From positions 62,001 through 126,000 of the forward strand of contig JARWZZ010000014.1 of the NCBI GenBank assembly GCA_029866125.1: a DNA stretch of 64,000 nucleotides. Reading direction: 5' to 3'. This document shows, one piece after another, positions 55,424-64,000 of this stretch. This stretch comes from Limnobacter sp. GTDB lineage: Bacteria; Pseudomonadota; Gammaproteobacteria; Burkholderiales; Burkholderiaceae_B. The notes under the pieces are model-generated. The model did not search any database. It was not told where the DNA came from and saw only the letters and a program-made list of their open reading frames with translations. How positions within the stretch are numbered: the first letter of the stretch is position 1; every line of letters begins with the position of its first letter. A program made the translations under genes and the position numbers.

Positions 55424-56293
55424 TTAATAGAAGGTACCGATGCGCTTCATGTCGCTGAAGTTCATCCAAACCAGAAATGCCTTGCCCACAATTTGCTTGT
55501 CCGCAACAAAACCCCAAATGCGGCTGTCGCTGGAATTGTCCCGGTTGTCGCCCATCATGAAATAGTGCCCTGCAGGCACCACGCATTGAAAGCCCGTCAC
55601 ATCATAACTGCAAGCCTCGCGGCCCGGAAAATCTTCCATGCCGATTACAAAGGGTGGAGCGTCTTGATCGTTCAAAATACGGTGAACCCGCCCGTCCAGC
55701 TTCTCACTGAATTGCAAAGAATACTGGAAAGTATTGGAGTCGTAGTACTTGTCCAAGGCGGTCAATGTCTGCTTAACCCCATTGATACTCAGTTGTTTGT
55801 TGCGGTACTCCACCTTGTCGCCCGGCACACCCACCACACGTTTGATGTAGTCCAATGACGTGTCCTTGGGGTATCGAAACACCATCACATCGCCACGCTT
55901 GGGGTCGTTCAGGGGAATAATTTTCTTTTCGACGATCGGCAAGCGAATTCCATAGGTGAATTTGTTGACCAGAATGAGGTCACCAATTACCAAGGTGGGA
56001 ATCATGGATCCAGAAGGAATTTTGAAAGGTTCAACCACGAATGAGCGCAGCATAAACACGAACAAAATGACCGGGAAAAAGCTGGCCGTGTATTCCAACC
56101 AGGCTGGGGGGCGCATGTAGTTGGTGTGAATAATACGCGCTTTTTTATCATCAATTTCTGTAGATTGCTGGCGAGCCGCAGCCACAGCCCTCAGTGCCGC
56201 CTCTCGTCTTTTGGGCCGATAAACCACCAAATCCAAGACGTAGAAAAACCCGGTACCCAGCACCAAGGAGAAAAGAATAAGAGAAAAATTCAT
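55424..56293 (-). CDS. lepB: LepB, signal peptidase I
   Basis: Removes signal peptides of exported proteins. Two N-terminal transmembrane segments (about 2-22 and 67-86). Catalytic Ser in IPSGSMIPTL and Lys in DYIKRVVGVPGD; GDNRDNSSDSR is the family box E. Length 289. Two bases after lepA, in its standard operon. Confidence 0.97.
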   Translation of the reverse strand: MNFSLILFSLVLGTGFFYVLDLVVYRPKRREAALRAVAAARQQSTEIDDKKARIIHTNYMRPPAWLEYTASFFPVILFVFMLRSFVVEPFKIPSGSMIPTLVIGDLILVNKFTYGIRLPIVEKKIIPLNDPKRGDVMVFRYPKDTSLDYIKRVVGVPGDKVEYRNKQLSINGVKQTLTALDKYYDSNTFQYSLQFSEKLDGRVHRILNDQDAPPFVIGMEDFPGREACSYDVTGFQCVVPAGHYFMMGDNRDNSSDSRIWGFVADKQIVGKAFLVWMNFSDMKRIGTFY

Positions 56294-56295
56294 TG

Positions 56296-58098
56296 TTATT
56301 TGTCTTCCACCTGAAGAATGGCCAGAAATGCTTCCTGTGGAATTTCCACGTTACCCACCTGCTTCATCCGCTTTTTACCTGCTTTTTGCTTTTCAAGCAG
56401 TTTCTTCTTACGGGAAATGTCACCCCCGTAACACTTTGCCAACACGTTCTTTCGCAAAGCCTTCACTGTTTCACGGGCAATAATGTTTGCGCCAATTGCG
56501 GCTTGAATGGCCACATCGAACATTTGACGAGAAATGATCTCGCGCATCTTAGCAACCACAGCCCTGCTTCGGTATTGGGAGTTTGCGCGGTGGACCATAA
56601 TGGCCAATGCATCGACCTTGTCACCGTTGATCAGAATATCCACTTTCACAATGTCAGCTGGCCGGTATTCTTTGAACTCGTAATCCATGGAAGCATAACC
56701 ACGCGAAACCGATTTCAATTTATCAAAGAAATCCAACACAATTTCAGCCATCGGCATTTCGAAGGTGAGGCGAACTTGCCTGCCGTGGTACACCAAATTG
56801 GTTTGGTTACCGCGCTTACCAGTACACAGTGTCATGACCGAGCCTAGGTACTCCTGAGGCATCAGCAAGTTCACAATCACAATCGGCTCACGAATTTCCT
56901 CAATCTTGCTTTGGTCCGGCATTTTGGATGGGTTGTCCACCTGCAGTATCGTGCCATCTCGCATCATAACTTCATACACCACAGTTGGGGCTGTAGTGAT
57001 CAAGTCCATATCGAATTCACGCTCAAGGCGCTCCTGCACAATGTCCATGTGCAACATGCCCAAAAATCCGCAGCGGAATCCGAAGCCCAGGGCGGTAGAC
57101 ACTTCTGGCTCGTAATTCAAAGCCGCGTCATTCAGCTTGAGTTTCTCCAAGGCTTCGCGCAAGGCTTCATACTGGTTGGCTTCAACTGGAAACAACCCAG
57201 CAAACACTTGGGATTGGACCTCTTTGAACCCCGGCAAGGCCGAAGTTGCAGGCTTGGTGGCCAAGGTCACTGTGTCGCCCACTTTGGCGGCTTTTAGCTC
57301 TTTGATGCCTGCAATGATGTAACCCACCTCGCCAGCAGACAAGGTGTCTTTCTGCACACCCTTGGGTGTAAACACGCCAATCTCGTCCACGGGGTGGTCC
57401 GAGTCATTGGCCATCAAGCGAATTTTGTCTTTGCGCTGAAGGGTGCCGTTGACCACACGCACCAACATCACCACGCCCACGTAGTTGTCAAACCAACTAT
57501 CAATAATCAATGCTTGCAGGGGGGCGGTAGGGTCACCTTTGGCGGGCGGAACCTTGGCAACAATCATTTCCAGAATGTCTTCAATGCCCATGCCGGTTTT
57601 GGCCGATGCAGCGATGGCTTCGGACGCATCAATACCGATTACATCTTCAATCTCAGTACGTGCATTATCCGGGTCGGCCGCTGGCAAATCCATTTTATTC
57701 AGCACAGGCAGCACTTCCACGCCCAGTTCCAGTGCGGTGTAGCAATTGGCCACTGTTTGGGCTTCTACACCTTGGGAGGCATCCACCACCAACAAAGCAC
57801 CTTCGCAAGCAGACAATGAACGGCTAACCTCGTAAGAAAAGTCGACGTGCCCGGGGGTGTCAATCAAATTGAGCAAATAGGTTTTGCCGTCTTTTGCTTT
57901 GTAATGAAGGGCCGCAGTTTGGGCTTTGATGGTAATCCCCCGCTCACGCTCCAAGTCCATGGAGTCCAAAACTTGGGCATCCATTTCCCTGTCACTTAAA
58001 CCACCACACCATTGGATAAGCCGATCAGCCAATGTGGATTTACCATGGTCAATGTGAGCAATGATTGAAAAGTTACGTATGTGCTGCATCTGCATCAT
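56296..58098 (-). CDS. lepA: LepA, elongation factor 4
   Basis: Ribosome-bound GTPase that acts in initiation and back-translocation under stress. G-motifs [16 protein letters not shown] and NKMD are visible; the C-terminal LepA domain ends [26 protein letters not shown]. The open frame starts at 58128, but that extension is a transcription terminator-like hairpin, so ATG at 58098 ([13 protein letters not shown]) or 58089 (MQHIRN) is more likely. No good ribosome site is visible for either. Confidence 0.96.
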   Translation of the reverse strand: MMQMQHIRNFSIIAHIDHGKSTLADRLIQWCGGLSDREMDAQVLDSMDLERERGITIKAQTAALHYKAKDGKTYLLNLIDTPGHVDFSYEVSRSLSACEGALLVVDASQGVEAQTVANCYTALELGVEVLPVLNKMDLPAADPDNARTEIEDVIGIDASEAIAASAKTGMGIEDILEMIVAKVPPAKGDPTAPLQALIIDSWFDNYVGVVMLVRVVNGTLQRKDKIRLMANDSDHPVDEIGVFTPKGVQKDTLSAGEVGYIIAGIKELKAAKVGDTVTLATKPATSALPGFKEVQSQVFAGLFPVEANQYEALREALEKLKLNDAALNYEPEVSTALGFGFRCGFLGMLHMDIVQERLEREFDMDLITTAPTVVYEVMMRDGTILQVDNPSKMPDQSKIEEIREPIVIVNLLMPQEYLGSVMTLCTGKRGNQTNLVYHGRQVRLTFEMPMAEIVLDFFDKLKSVSRGYASMDYEFKEYRPADIVKVDILINGDKVDALAIMVHRANSQYRSRAVVAKMREIISRQMFDVAIQAAIGANIIARETVKALRKNVLAKCYGGDISRKKKLLEKQKAGKKRMKQVGNVEIPQEAFLAILQVEDK

Positions 58099-58123
58099 TA
58101 AAAAGGGGGCAGAAATGCCCCCT
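58099..58123 (-). terminator. Terminator-like hairpin between mucD and lepA
   Basis: On the minus strand AGGGGGCA-TTTC-TGCCCCCT (58104-58123) is an 8-bp perfect stem with a 4-base loop, followed by TTTTTA (58103-58098). This is the textbook form of an intrinsic terminator. It ends at the probable lepA start codon, so it may instead act as an attenuator or block the ribosome site. Confidence 0.8.
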
Positions 58124-58179
58124 ACCAAGCTTGAATAACACGCTATTTTAGCGCATCAGCACCTGAAAGACATCATCTA

Positions 58180-59640
58180 TCAAAGCGCAATCCGTACAAA
58201 GAAGGAATTTTCACCACGCTTGACCAAAAGTGCAATCGCTTGGCCCTTTTTCGTAGCATTTACAAGTTCAGTAAATTGCTTTGTGCTGGAAATATCGGTG
58301 TTTCCAATTCGTGTAATGATATCCCCAACTGCAATACCCGCCCCTGCAGCAATTCCTTCCACCGACTTCACTTCCACACCGCTACCCACGCCTTTGCGTT
58401 TGTCAGCGGTGAGTTCAACCACCACCAATCCCAGCTTGTCGGCTTTACCGGCATCCGGTTTCGCTTCGGGCTTGGCTGCCACTTTTGGCTCCAGGTTTTC
58501 GAACTCTGCAACAGCAACCTTCAAATTGACGCTTTCACCTTTGCGCCACACATTCATCGTCGCAGTGGTGCCAGGTTTGGTCTCGCCCACAACCCGTGGC
58601 AAATCTGAGGATTTGGTGATTTTCTTGCCATTAAAGCTCAAAATAATATCGCCGGAGATCACACCTGCCTTGTCAGCCGGTCCATCCTTGCCTACTGACG
58701 TCACCAAGGCACCGCTTGCTTCTTTCAGGCCGAGGGCTTCAGCAACTTCCTTGTCCACCTCACCAATGCCCACACCAATACGGCCGCGGCTTACTTTGCC
58801 GCTGGAGCGCAATTGATTGGCCACGCGCATGGCTTCGTCAATTGGAATAGCAAACGAAATACCCATAAACCCGCCGGTACGGCTGTAAATTTGCGAGTTG
58901 ATGCCGATCACTTCGCCATCGAGGTTCAAAAGAGGCCCACCCGAGTTGCCCGGGTTGACAGCCACATCAGTTTGGATGAAGGGCAAGTACTCGCCCGTAT
59001 CACGTGCTTTGGCGCTGATAATACCGGCCGTAACCGTATTCTCAAGGCCAAATGGAGAGCCAATCGCCAGCACCCACTGGCCCACTTTGGCCTTGGACAC
59101 ATCACCCACTTTCAGGAATGGCAAATCAGGGCCTTCAATTTTGACCAAAGCCACATCGGTGCGCTGATCCGAGCCAATAATTTTGGCCTTGAATTCACGC
59201 TTGTCGCTGAGGGTTACAAAAATGGTTTCCGCACCCTCAACCACATGGTGGTTGGTCAGCACAAAACCTTTGTTGTCGATGATGAATCCAGACCCCACAC
59301 CACGCTGAACCTCACGCTCAGGTTGTGGCGCGCGTTGCTGGGGTACCTGCCCTCCGGGGGGAATGAAACGCTTAAAAAATTCATAGAAAGGGTCATTGGG
59401 GTCCATACCTGGAAATCCGGGAGGAAACCCACCTTGTGGACCGCCTTGTTGACCACCCACTTTTTGAGTGGTGCGAATGTTCACAACTGCTGGACCAGCC
59501 TTTTCCACCAAATCAGCGAAATCGGGCAAATCTCGAGCGGCCGCGTTAGCCATTTGAGGGCTCAAATTGCCCATCAACACCACTGCACAAACCAATCCCA
59601 AAAATTGAAGGGACAACTGACGAACACTTATTATTCTCAT
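58180..59640 (-). CDS. mucD: MucD/DegP-type periplasmic serine protease
   Basis: HtrA-family protease/chaperone of 486 residues. Signal peptide RIISVRQLSLQFLG...MANAA. Triad: His in LTNHHVVEGAE, Asp in RTDVALVKI, Ser in NPGNSGGPLL. Two PDZ domains follow (about 270-365 and 400-485). Start at ATG 59640 (AGAGGA 8 bases upstream) rather than 59697, because a signal peptide begins there. Downstream of rpoE-rseA-rseB as in the Pseudomonas algT-mucABCD cluster. Confidence 0.95.
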   Translation of the reverse strand: MRIISVRQLSLQFLGLVCAVVLMGNLSPQMANAAARDLPDFADLVEKAGPAVVNIRTTQKVGGQQGGPQGGFPPGFPGMDPNDPFYEFFKRFIPPGGQVPQQRAPQPEREVQRGVGSGFIIDNKGFVLTNHHVVEGAETIFVTLSDKREFKAKIIGSDQRTDVALVKIEGPDLPFLKVGDVSKAKVGQWVLAIGSPFGLENTVTAGIISAKARDTGEYLPFIQTDVAVNPGNSGGPLLNLDGEVIGINSQIYSRTGGFMGISFAIPIDEAMRVANQLRSSGKVSRGRIGVGIGEVDKEVAEALGLKEASGALVTSVGKDGPADKAGVISGDIILSFNGKKITKSSDLPRVVGETKPGTTATMNVWRKGESVNLKVAVAEFENLEPKVAAKPEAKPDAGKADKLGLVVVELTADKRKGVGSGVEVKSVEGIAAGAGIAVGDIITRIGNTDISSTKQFTELVNATKKGQAIALLVKRGENSFFVRIAL

Positions 59641-59681
59641 TCTTGAATTCCTCTTGTTGCAATTATTTTCAGCAGGCGTAC

Positions 59682-60698
59682 TCACTGCGACTTCCATTTC
59701 ACTGACTTTAGAAAGGTATCAAGTGTAACAACCGGAACCTCACCCAACACCGTCACCAAATGGGTTCCTTGGATCTCAGATTTTGACATCACCGCGCCAT
59801 GGCTCATGGGCACGGATGGCAAAGTTTGACCTGCTTGCGCTTTTTGAATAAAAACGGACAATGTTGCCAAACCGTCCGAGAACACAGCCTGGTGGACTTC
59901 AAGGTTGTTGTCCTTCATCCTGCAAAAAGCATTGATTTTTGAAAATCCATGCATCGATTGTGGCAACGCATAAGGAAGCTTTCGGTCATCAATCGGGAGA
60001 ATTTTGGTGCTTGCCTCTTTCCAGCCGGGCCCAGCTTCAATAAGTGCTGGTTTTTTGCTAAGGTCACTGGAAAAGTTAATTTCAGAAAACCCAACTCTTT
60101 CAAGCAGTTCACCTTGACGGGAATAGGACTCAGACCGCAACAGCAACGAATGTTCCTTGTCTACAAACAGGCGGTACTCGTAACGCATCTGATCTTTGGG
60201 CAACAGGCGCATCACACGGGCCTGACGCCCGGCCACTCGGCGTGGCGAAAGCTCATCAATGGTGTAAAACTGGGCCAAAGAAGCAGATCCATCCGCATTC
60301 GTAAATACCCTGGGGAAAGAAGAATTGATTTGCCTCTTTTCAGACAGGATCAACTTACGATCGGGGATGATGCATTGAATTTGATCGTTGTGGCGTATCC
60401 AACGGGAGGGTTGTCCATCCAGCTTTTCGATCAGCTCAAATTCACCTTCGGGCGTTGCAAAATGTTCCACGCGGCTATTCTGGGTGTGCTCGCCAGACTT
60501 CGTACTCAAAAAGCCCGAATAATTCAACAAGCGAGCCTTTTCATGAGTCTGGGAAACGAGTGTCCAGAGTGCGGTTTCGTCAGCTGCCTGCGATCCAGGG
60601 GCAAAACCCATGATTCCGGTCACCAACAAAAGCCCCGATACAAAAGCTCTGAAACCAACTGACGGGGCCCCAAGTACAAGCGTGTGCATGCTGCTCAT
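59682..60698 (-). CDS. rseB: RseB/MucB, periplasmic regulator of sigma-E
   Basis: Binds periplasmic RseA, protecting it from the first protease until mislocalised lipopolysaccharide or porins are sensed. Signal peptide up to PGSQAA, then the MucB/RseB lipoprotein-like domain (ALWTLVSQTHEKARLLNYSGFLSTKSGEH, WIRHNDQIQCIIPDRKL) and the C-terminal small domain. Length 338. The frame overlaps the open frame upstream of mucD. Confidence 0.94.
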   Translation of the reverse strand: MSSMHTLVLGAPSVGFRAFVSGLLLVTGIMGFAPGSQAADETALWTLVSQTHEKARLLNYSGFLSTKSGEHTQNSRVEHFATPEGEFELIEKLDGQPSRWIRHNDQIQCIIPDRKLILSEKRQINSSFPRVFTNADGSASLAQFYTIDELSPRRVAGRQARVMRLLPKDQMRYEYRLFVDKEHSLLLRSESYSRQGELLERVGFSEINFSSDLSKKPALIEAGPGWKEASTKILPIDDRKLPYALPQSMHGFSKINAFCRMKDNNLEVHQAVFSDGLATLSVFIQKAQAGQTLPSVPMSHGAVMSKSEIQGTHLVTVLGEVPVVTLDTFLKSVKWKSQ

Positions 60699-60704
60699 AA
60701 TGCC

Positions 60705-61358
60705 TTAACGTTCCGATGACACATATTGAAACTGAACCGACTGCAGGCCAGTCTCCTGCTCCGGTGTCCACACATTCATCCACTCTTTGGCATCGCTGCG
60801 GCTAACCACCACACTGCTCGACACATCATTCAATACGGGTTTGTCAGACTCAACCCTCGCAATCGGGGACACACCCGCCAAGCCGCTTTGCACAGCATTC
60901 TGTTGGTGTGCCGAGAAGTACTCTTGCCACAAGGCAAGTTCTTTGTCGTTCACTGTTTCAGCGCTGCGTGTTTTCATCACCATTTGCACCTCGGAGTCTA
61001 CAGCAGGTACAAAAGTATTGATGGACAAGGCCACCACAACCACCGCAGCCACTGAAGCAACCAGTTTCAAACTTTTTGCCGCTGCAAAGGTGGCAATCAT
61101 CTTGCGACGGTCCGCCAGCGTTTTGGCAAGCACAGGTGCAACGATTGTTGGCTCCTGCTCAATCATCAATGCGATTTGGTCAACCAAATCAGGTTGGTGG
61201 TGCGCGGTCAAGCTTTCGCTTCGCAACACGTCCCCGATTAACTGAAAACTATTCCATGCGGATTGGTCTTCATCATCCATTTGCAGAAGCAGCGCTTTGA
61301 TCTCGCTTTCTGACATTTCCCCATCAACCAAGGTTGATATTTGTTCTAGCTTGCCCAT
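60705..61358 (-). CDS. rseA: RseA/MucA, anti-sigma-E factor
   Basis: Membrane anti-sigma factor of 217 residues. Cytoplasmic N-terminal domain MGKLEQISTLVDGEMSESEIKALL... binds sigma-E; one transmembrane helix at about 97-117 (LKLVASVAAVVVVALSI); periplasmic C-terminus binds RseB. Cleavage in the membrane would be by RseP, whose gene is at the left edge of this window. Six bases upstream of rseB and 10 downstream of rpoE. Confidence 0.93.
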   Translation of the reverse strand: MGKLEQISTLVDGEMSESEIKALLLQMDDEDQSAWNSFQLIGDVLRSESLTAHHQPDLVDQIALMIEQEPTIVAPVLAKTLADRRKMIATFAAAKSLKLVASVAAVVVVALSINTFVPAVDSEVQMVMKTRSAETVNDKELALWQEYFSAHQQNAVQSGLAGVSPIARVESDKPVLNDVSSSVVVSRSDAKEWMNVWTPEQETGLQSVQFQYVSSER

Positions 61359-61368
61359 AGATTACCCA

Positions 61369-61971
61369 TTACCATCGTTTATCACCTTTAGGGTCCAGAA
61401 GCGGTTTGATTTTTTGTGATATCGCTTCGCGAGCCCTAAAAATACGGGACCGAACGGTCCCAATTGGGCAATCCATGGCTGAAGCAATTTCTTCATAACT
61501 TAAACCATCAATTTCCCGCATGATGATGGCTTCCCGTAAATCATCCGGTAAAGCCGCCATCGCATCATTCACCGCCTCCCCTATTTGCTTGGTCTGCAGT
61601 AGGGACTCAGGCGTATCGATGTTACTAAGAGCGCTATTGTCTTCAAAAGTTTCACTGTCATCATCATTTGAATCATGCAGCGTCATCGGACGGCGATTTT
61701 GGGTCACCAAATGGTTCTTGGCGGTGTTAATCGCTATACGATAAATCCATGTGTAGAAGGCACTTTCCCCACGGAAATTGCCAATAGCCCGGTACGCCTT
61801 GATGAATGTATCTTGTACGACATCATCAATGTCCTCTTGGTTCTTAACCATTCGGGTGAGTAAACGGGCCACGCGCCTTTGGTATTTGGACACCAACAAA
61901 TTGTAGGCTTTCTTGTCGCCGGCCTGCACTCGCTGAACGATCAAAAAGTCCTCGTCTCTTTCGGGAGTCAT
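61369..61971 (-). CDS. rpoE: RpoE, extracytoplasmic stress sigma factor
   Basis: ECF sigma factor of 200 residues. Region 2 includes RMVKNQEDIDDVVQDTFIKAYRAIGNFRGESAFYTWIYRIAINTAKN; region 4 has LREAIIMREIDGLSYEEIASAMDCPIGTVRSRIFRARE. Start ATG at 61971 (GGGAGG 6 bases upstream) rather than the open frame's 62091. ATG overlaps the stop of the upstream hypothetical gene (ATGA), so it can be translated from a fabF-derived transcript too. No clear sigma-E autoregulated promoter was spotted. Confidence 0.96.
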   Translation of the reverse strand: MTPERDEDFLIVQRVQAGDKKAYNLLVSKYQRRVARLLTRMVKNQEDIDDVVQDTFIKAYRAIGNFRGESAFYTWIYRIAINTAKNHLVTQNRRPMTLHDSNDDDSETFEDNSALSNIDTPESLLQTKQIGEAVNDAMAALPDDLREAIIMREIDGLSYEEIASAMDCPIGTVRSRIFRAREAISQKIKPLLDPKGDKRW

Positions 61972-62429
61972 TGAAGACCTCCCAGAAAAGGCAAGGCCGA
62001 ATCCTGTTGAAATTGGGCAGTGGGTAGTTTGTAAAACTTCAGCCAGGTGAGAGCATGGCGGTAAGCCATAGAATTGGAATGGGCGAAGCAAAGGGTCAGC
62101 GTACTTTCAGACGGAGCATGCTTGACCCAGACAAACAGGGCAATTGGGTTAACCCAGGCACGCAGAGGGGTAAAAAACAAGGTTTCCTGGTCACCGAAAC
62201 TTCGATAAATCAAGGAAAACTCTTCCCTCCGCGACCTACTATCCAATGAGGGTTTGGATACACAAAACTCAAACGCACCGGCCTGAGGGAAACTAGAGTC
62301 CCCAACAAAGCCCAATCGCTTCAAAACGATTTGAATGAACATCCACAACTGGGAATAGCCCAATTGTGGCCAAACAAATCCGGACATCCTGATTGGACTC
62401 GGCAAAACCGGATTGAATTGCTGCGGCAA
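61968..62429 (-). CDS. Conserved hypothetical protein coupled to rpoE
   Basis: 153 residues from a TTG at 62429 preceded by AGAGG at 5 bases, 9 bases after the fabF stop. Its stop overlaps the rpoE ATG. Sequence is rich in aromatic residues (FVWPQLGYSQLWMFIQIVLKRLGFVG, FGDQETLFFTPLRAWVNPIALFVWVKH) with no signal peptide or known domain that I recognise. A gene of similar size is, from memory, usual between fabF and rpoE in Burkholderiales. Coupling suggests a role in sigma-E expression, which is inference. Confidence 0.65.
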   Translation of the reverse strand: MPQQFNPVLPSPIRMSGFVWPQLGYSQLWMFIQIVLKRLGFVGDSSFPQAGAFEFCVSKPSLDSRSRREEFSLIYRSFGDQETLFFTPLRAWVNPIALFVWVKHAPSESTLTLCFAHSNSMAYRHALTWLKFYKLPTAQFQQDSALPFLGGLQ

Positions 62430-62438
62430 ATGGACCTC

Positions 62439-63677
62439 TTAAACTCTGGCGATAGCCAAAGTACCGTTCGTTCCACCGAAACCAAAGGAGTTGGACAAGG
62501 CCAAATCAATTTTTAAGTCTCGGGCCTGGTTTGCACAATAATCAAGGTCGCAACCTTCACCGGGAGACAACAAGTTAATTGTGGGTGGTGAAACCTGATG
62601 GTAAACAGCCAAGGTGGTGAACACCGCCTCTATGCCACCGGCTGCACCCAATAAGTGACCCGTCATACTTTTGGTTGAGTTCACAACCGTTTTGTAGGCA
62701 TGGTCGCCCAAGGCACGCTTAACAGCCATGGTTTCAGCCACATCACCCAAGGGTGTTGATGTGCCATGGGCATTGAGGTAGTCCACTTGGTTGGCGTTGC
62801 GGCCGGCATTTTTAAGTGCAGCAGTCATGCAACGCGCAGCGCCATCACCATCAGTGCATGGGGCCGTCATGTGGCTAGCGTCGGCACTCATACCATAGCC
62901 TGCAAGTTCACCATAAATTTTGGCGCCCCGTGCTTTGGCATGCTCGTACTCTTCAAGCACCAATACACCTGCACCTTCACCCAGAACAAAACCGTCGCGG
63001 TCTTTGTCCCAAGGACGGCTAGCAGCCGTGGGGTCATCATTACGGGTAGACAATGCACGCATGGCAGCAAAACCGCCAATGCCCAATGGCGAAACCGTTG
63101 CTTCGGCACCGCCAGCAATCATTACATCTGCATCGCCGTACTCGATGATCCGACCCGCCTCACCAATGGAATGGGTGCCCGTGGTGCAAGCAGTTACCAT
63201 TGCAATGTTGGGCCCTTTCAGACCATGCATGATGGACATGTGCCCGGAGATCATGTTGATGATACTACCCGGTACAAAAAATGGGGAAATTCGTCGGAAT
63301 CCTTTGTTGATCAACTCCGAGTGAGTTTCCTCAATCATCGGAAGACCACCAATCCCTGAACCAATACTGACGCCTATGCGGTCAGCATTTTTTTCAGTGA
63401 CTTCAAGCCCGGAATCCTTAAAGGCCTGAATACCTGCCGCCAATCCATAATGGATAAACGTATCCATGCGGCTGGCTTCTTTCTTGGAGAAATAAGCCTC
63501 GACATCAAAGCCTTTTACCTCACCAGCGATGGTGCAGCTAAGCGCTTCAGTATTGAATCGCGTGATAGTTGAAATACCAGACTTACCTTGGGTAAGGCTG
63601 CTCCAGACTTCATCCACTGAGTTACCAATAGGGCTAATAATGCCCAACCCGGTAATCACAACACGTCTTCGGCTCAC
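62439..63677 (-). CDS. fabF: FabF, beta-ketoacyl-ACP synthase II
   Basis: Elongating condensing enzyme. Catalytic Cys in [13 protein letters not shown], His residues in [11 protein letters not shown] and [14 protein letters not shown]. Length 412. The frame opens at GTG 63683, but GTG 63677 ([17 protein letters not shown]) gives the standard N-terminus with AGGAG 5 bases upstream. Next to acpP, which supplies its substrate carrier. Confidence 0.97.
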   Translation of the reverse strand: MSRRRVVITGLGIISPIGNSVDEVWSSLTQGKSGISTITRFNTEALSCTIAGEVKGFDVEAYFSKKEASRMDTFIHYGLAAGIQAFKDSGLEVTEKNADRIGVSIGSGIGGLPMIEETHSELINKGFRRISPFFVPGSIINMISGHMSIMHGLKGPNIAMVTACTTGTHSIGEAGRIIEYGDADVMIAGGAEATVSPLGIGGFAAMRALSTRNDDPTAASRPWDKDRDGFVLGEGAGVLVLEEYEHAKARGAKIYGELAGYGMSADASHMTAPCTDGDGAARCMTAALKNAGRNANQVDYLNAHGTSTPLGDVAETMAVKRALGDHAYKTVVNSTKSMTGHLLGAAGGIEAVFTTLAVYHQVSPPTINLLSPGEGCDLDYCANQARDLKIDLALSNSFGFGGTNGTLAIARV

Positions 63678-63698
63678 ATTCACTCCTGTGTTTTTAGT

Positions 63699-63742
63699 AG
63701 GGTTCTGAAAATGGTTTTTTTAGCACCATCTCCAAAACCCCT
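63699..63742. other. Potential stem-loop between acpP and fabF
   Basis: AGGGTT (63699-63704) with AACCCCT (63736-63742) and ATGGT (63711-63715) with ACCAT (63725-63729) form a two-part stem. It may stabilise or attenuate the acpP-fabF transcript and help raise acpP over fabF. Weak evidence. Confidence 0.3.
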
Positions 63743-63756
63743 GAATTCAAAAAGCA

Positions 63757-63996
63757 TTAGGCCTTGGAGTTAGACTTAACGTAATCGATTGCTTGTTGAA
63801 CAGTGGTGATTTTCTCAGCATCTTCATCTGGAATCTCAGTTTCAAACTCTTCTTCAAGAGCCATCACCAATTCCACTGTGTCCAAGGAATCAGCGCCAAG
63901 ATCATCCACAAAGGAAGATTCGTTCTTGATTTCGTCTTCCTTAACGCCGAGCTGTTCGGCCACAATCTTTTTAACGCGCTGTTCGATGTTTTCCAT
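63757..63996 (-). CDS. acpP: AcpP, acyl carrier protein
   Basis: 79-residue acidic carrier with phosphopantetheine attachment Ser in the canonical [22 protein letters not shown] motif (Ser37 region). AcpS (51.9 kb) should modify it. Complete, with the ATG at 63996, four bases from the window edge. Followed by fabF. Confidence 0.98.
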   Translation of the reverse strand: MENIEQRVKKIVAEQLGVKEDEIKNESSFVDDLGADSLDTVELVMALEEEFETEIPDEDAEKITTVQQAIDYVKSNSKA

Positions 63997-64000
63997 TACG

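Noticed and set aside
58813..59646. 277-codon plus-strand open frame
   Set aside because: Antisense shadow of mucD, which has a full catalytic triad and PDZ domains.
59949..60662. 237-codon plus-strand open frame
   Set aside because: Antisense to rseB; no ribosome site or domain.
1..64000. tRNA, rRNA, CRISPR arrays, IS elements
   Set aside because: No cloverleaf T-loop motifs, spaced repeats, or transposase-like reading frames were found by eye; a covariance-model scan was not possible.

Overview
The window is a chromosomal segment of a Gram-negative betaproteobacterium, almost certainly in the order Burkholderiales. The evidence is gene order and protein character: rseP-bamA-skp-lpxD-fabZ-lpxA-lpxB-rnhB, a ppsR/ppsA divergon, selO-yciB-bolA-parvulin, and an uninterrupted acpP-fabF-(hypothetical)-rpoE-rseA-rseB-mucD-lepA-lepB-rnc-era-recO-pdxJ-acpS-nagZ block. 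The moderate GC content and protein style are reminiscent of Limnobacter, but that genus is a guess. No rRNA, tRNA, CRISPR array, transposase or integrase was seen.

Layout. 1-8.9 kb: envelope biogenesis operon (3' end of rseP, outer-membrane assembly, lipid A synthesis), then rnhB and a 2'-O-methyltransferase. 8.9-19.5 kb: a photolyase/cryptochrome-family gene, ppsR and ppsA, an NfeD/SPFH pair, smpB divergent from ratA-rnfH, guaB and a GAF/degenerate-GGDEF protein. 19.5-26.9 kb: guaA, an AT-rich patch with an unrecognised four-helix membrane protein, tadA-ldcA, ybiT and purT. 26.9-39.2 kb is the most accessory part: an AI-2E family permease, a SIMPL-domain protein, a small DUF3135/coiled-coil operon, a secreted TPR protein, a subtilase with a GlyGly-CTERM-like tail, a FecR-TPR-outer-membrane-barrel gene split by one in-frame TAA, an Aer-like chemoreceptor and a secreted ankyrin protein. 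39.2-43.2 kb: mltG-tmk-holB-pilZ-tatD operon. 43.2-50.8 kb: ygfZ, DUF4936, an NRDE protein, an acyl-CoA synthetase/Dabb pair, selO, yciB, bolA and a parvulin. 50.8-64 kb: minus-strand block from acpP down to nagZ, containing the sigma-E stress module (rpoE-rseA-rseB-mucD), translation and RNA processing genes, cofactor synthesis and muropeptide recycling.

How they work together. The two ends of the window are linked functionally. RseP (left edge) is the site-2 protease that frees sigma-E by cutting RseA (right end), and sigma-E typically controls the BamA/Skp/LPS functions encoded at the left. Fatty-acid synthesis genes (fabZ, fabF, acpP, acpS) bracket the window and feed lipid A synthesis (lpxA/D/B).

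The best candidates for something undescribed are these. (1) The FecR-TPR-barrel plus GlyGly-CTERM subtilase locus at 30.7-36.3 kb, including the in-frame stop at 34209-34211. (2) The photolyase-family protein, which lacks the usual flavin-pocket Asn segment and ends in a sliding-clamp-like QLSLF peptide. (3) The AT-rich insert after guaA.
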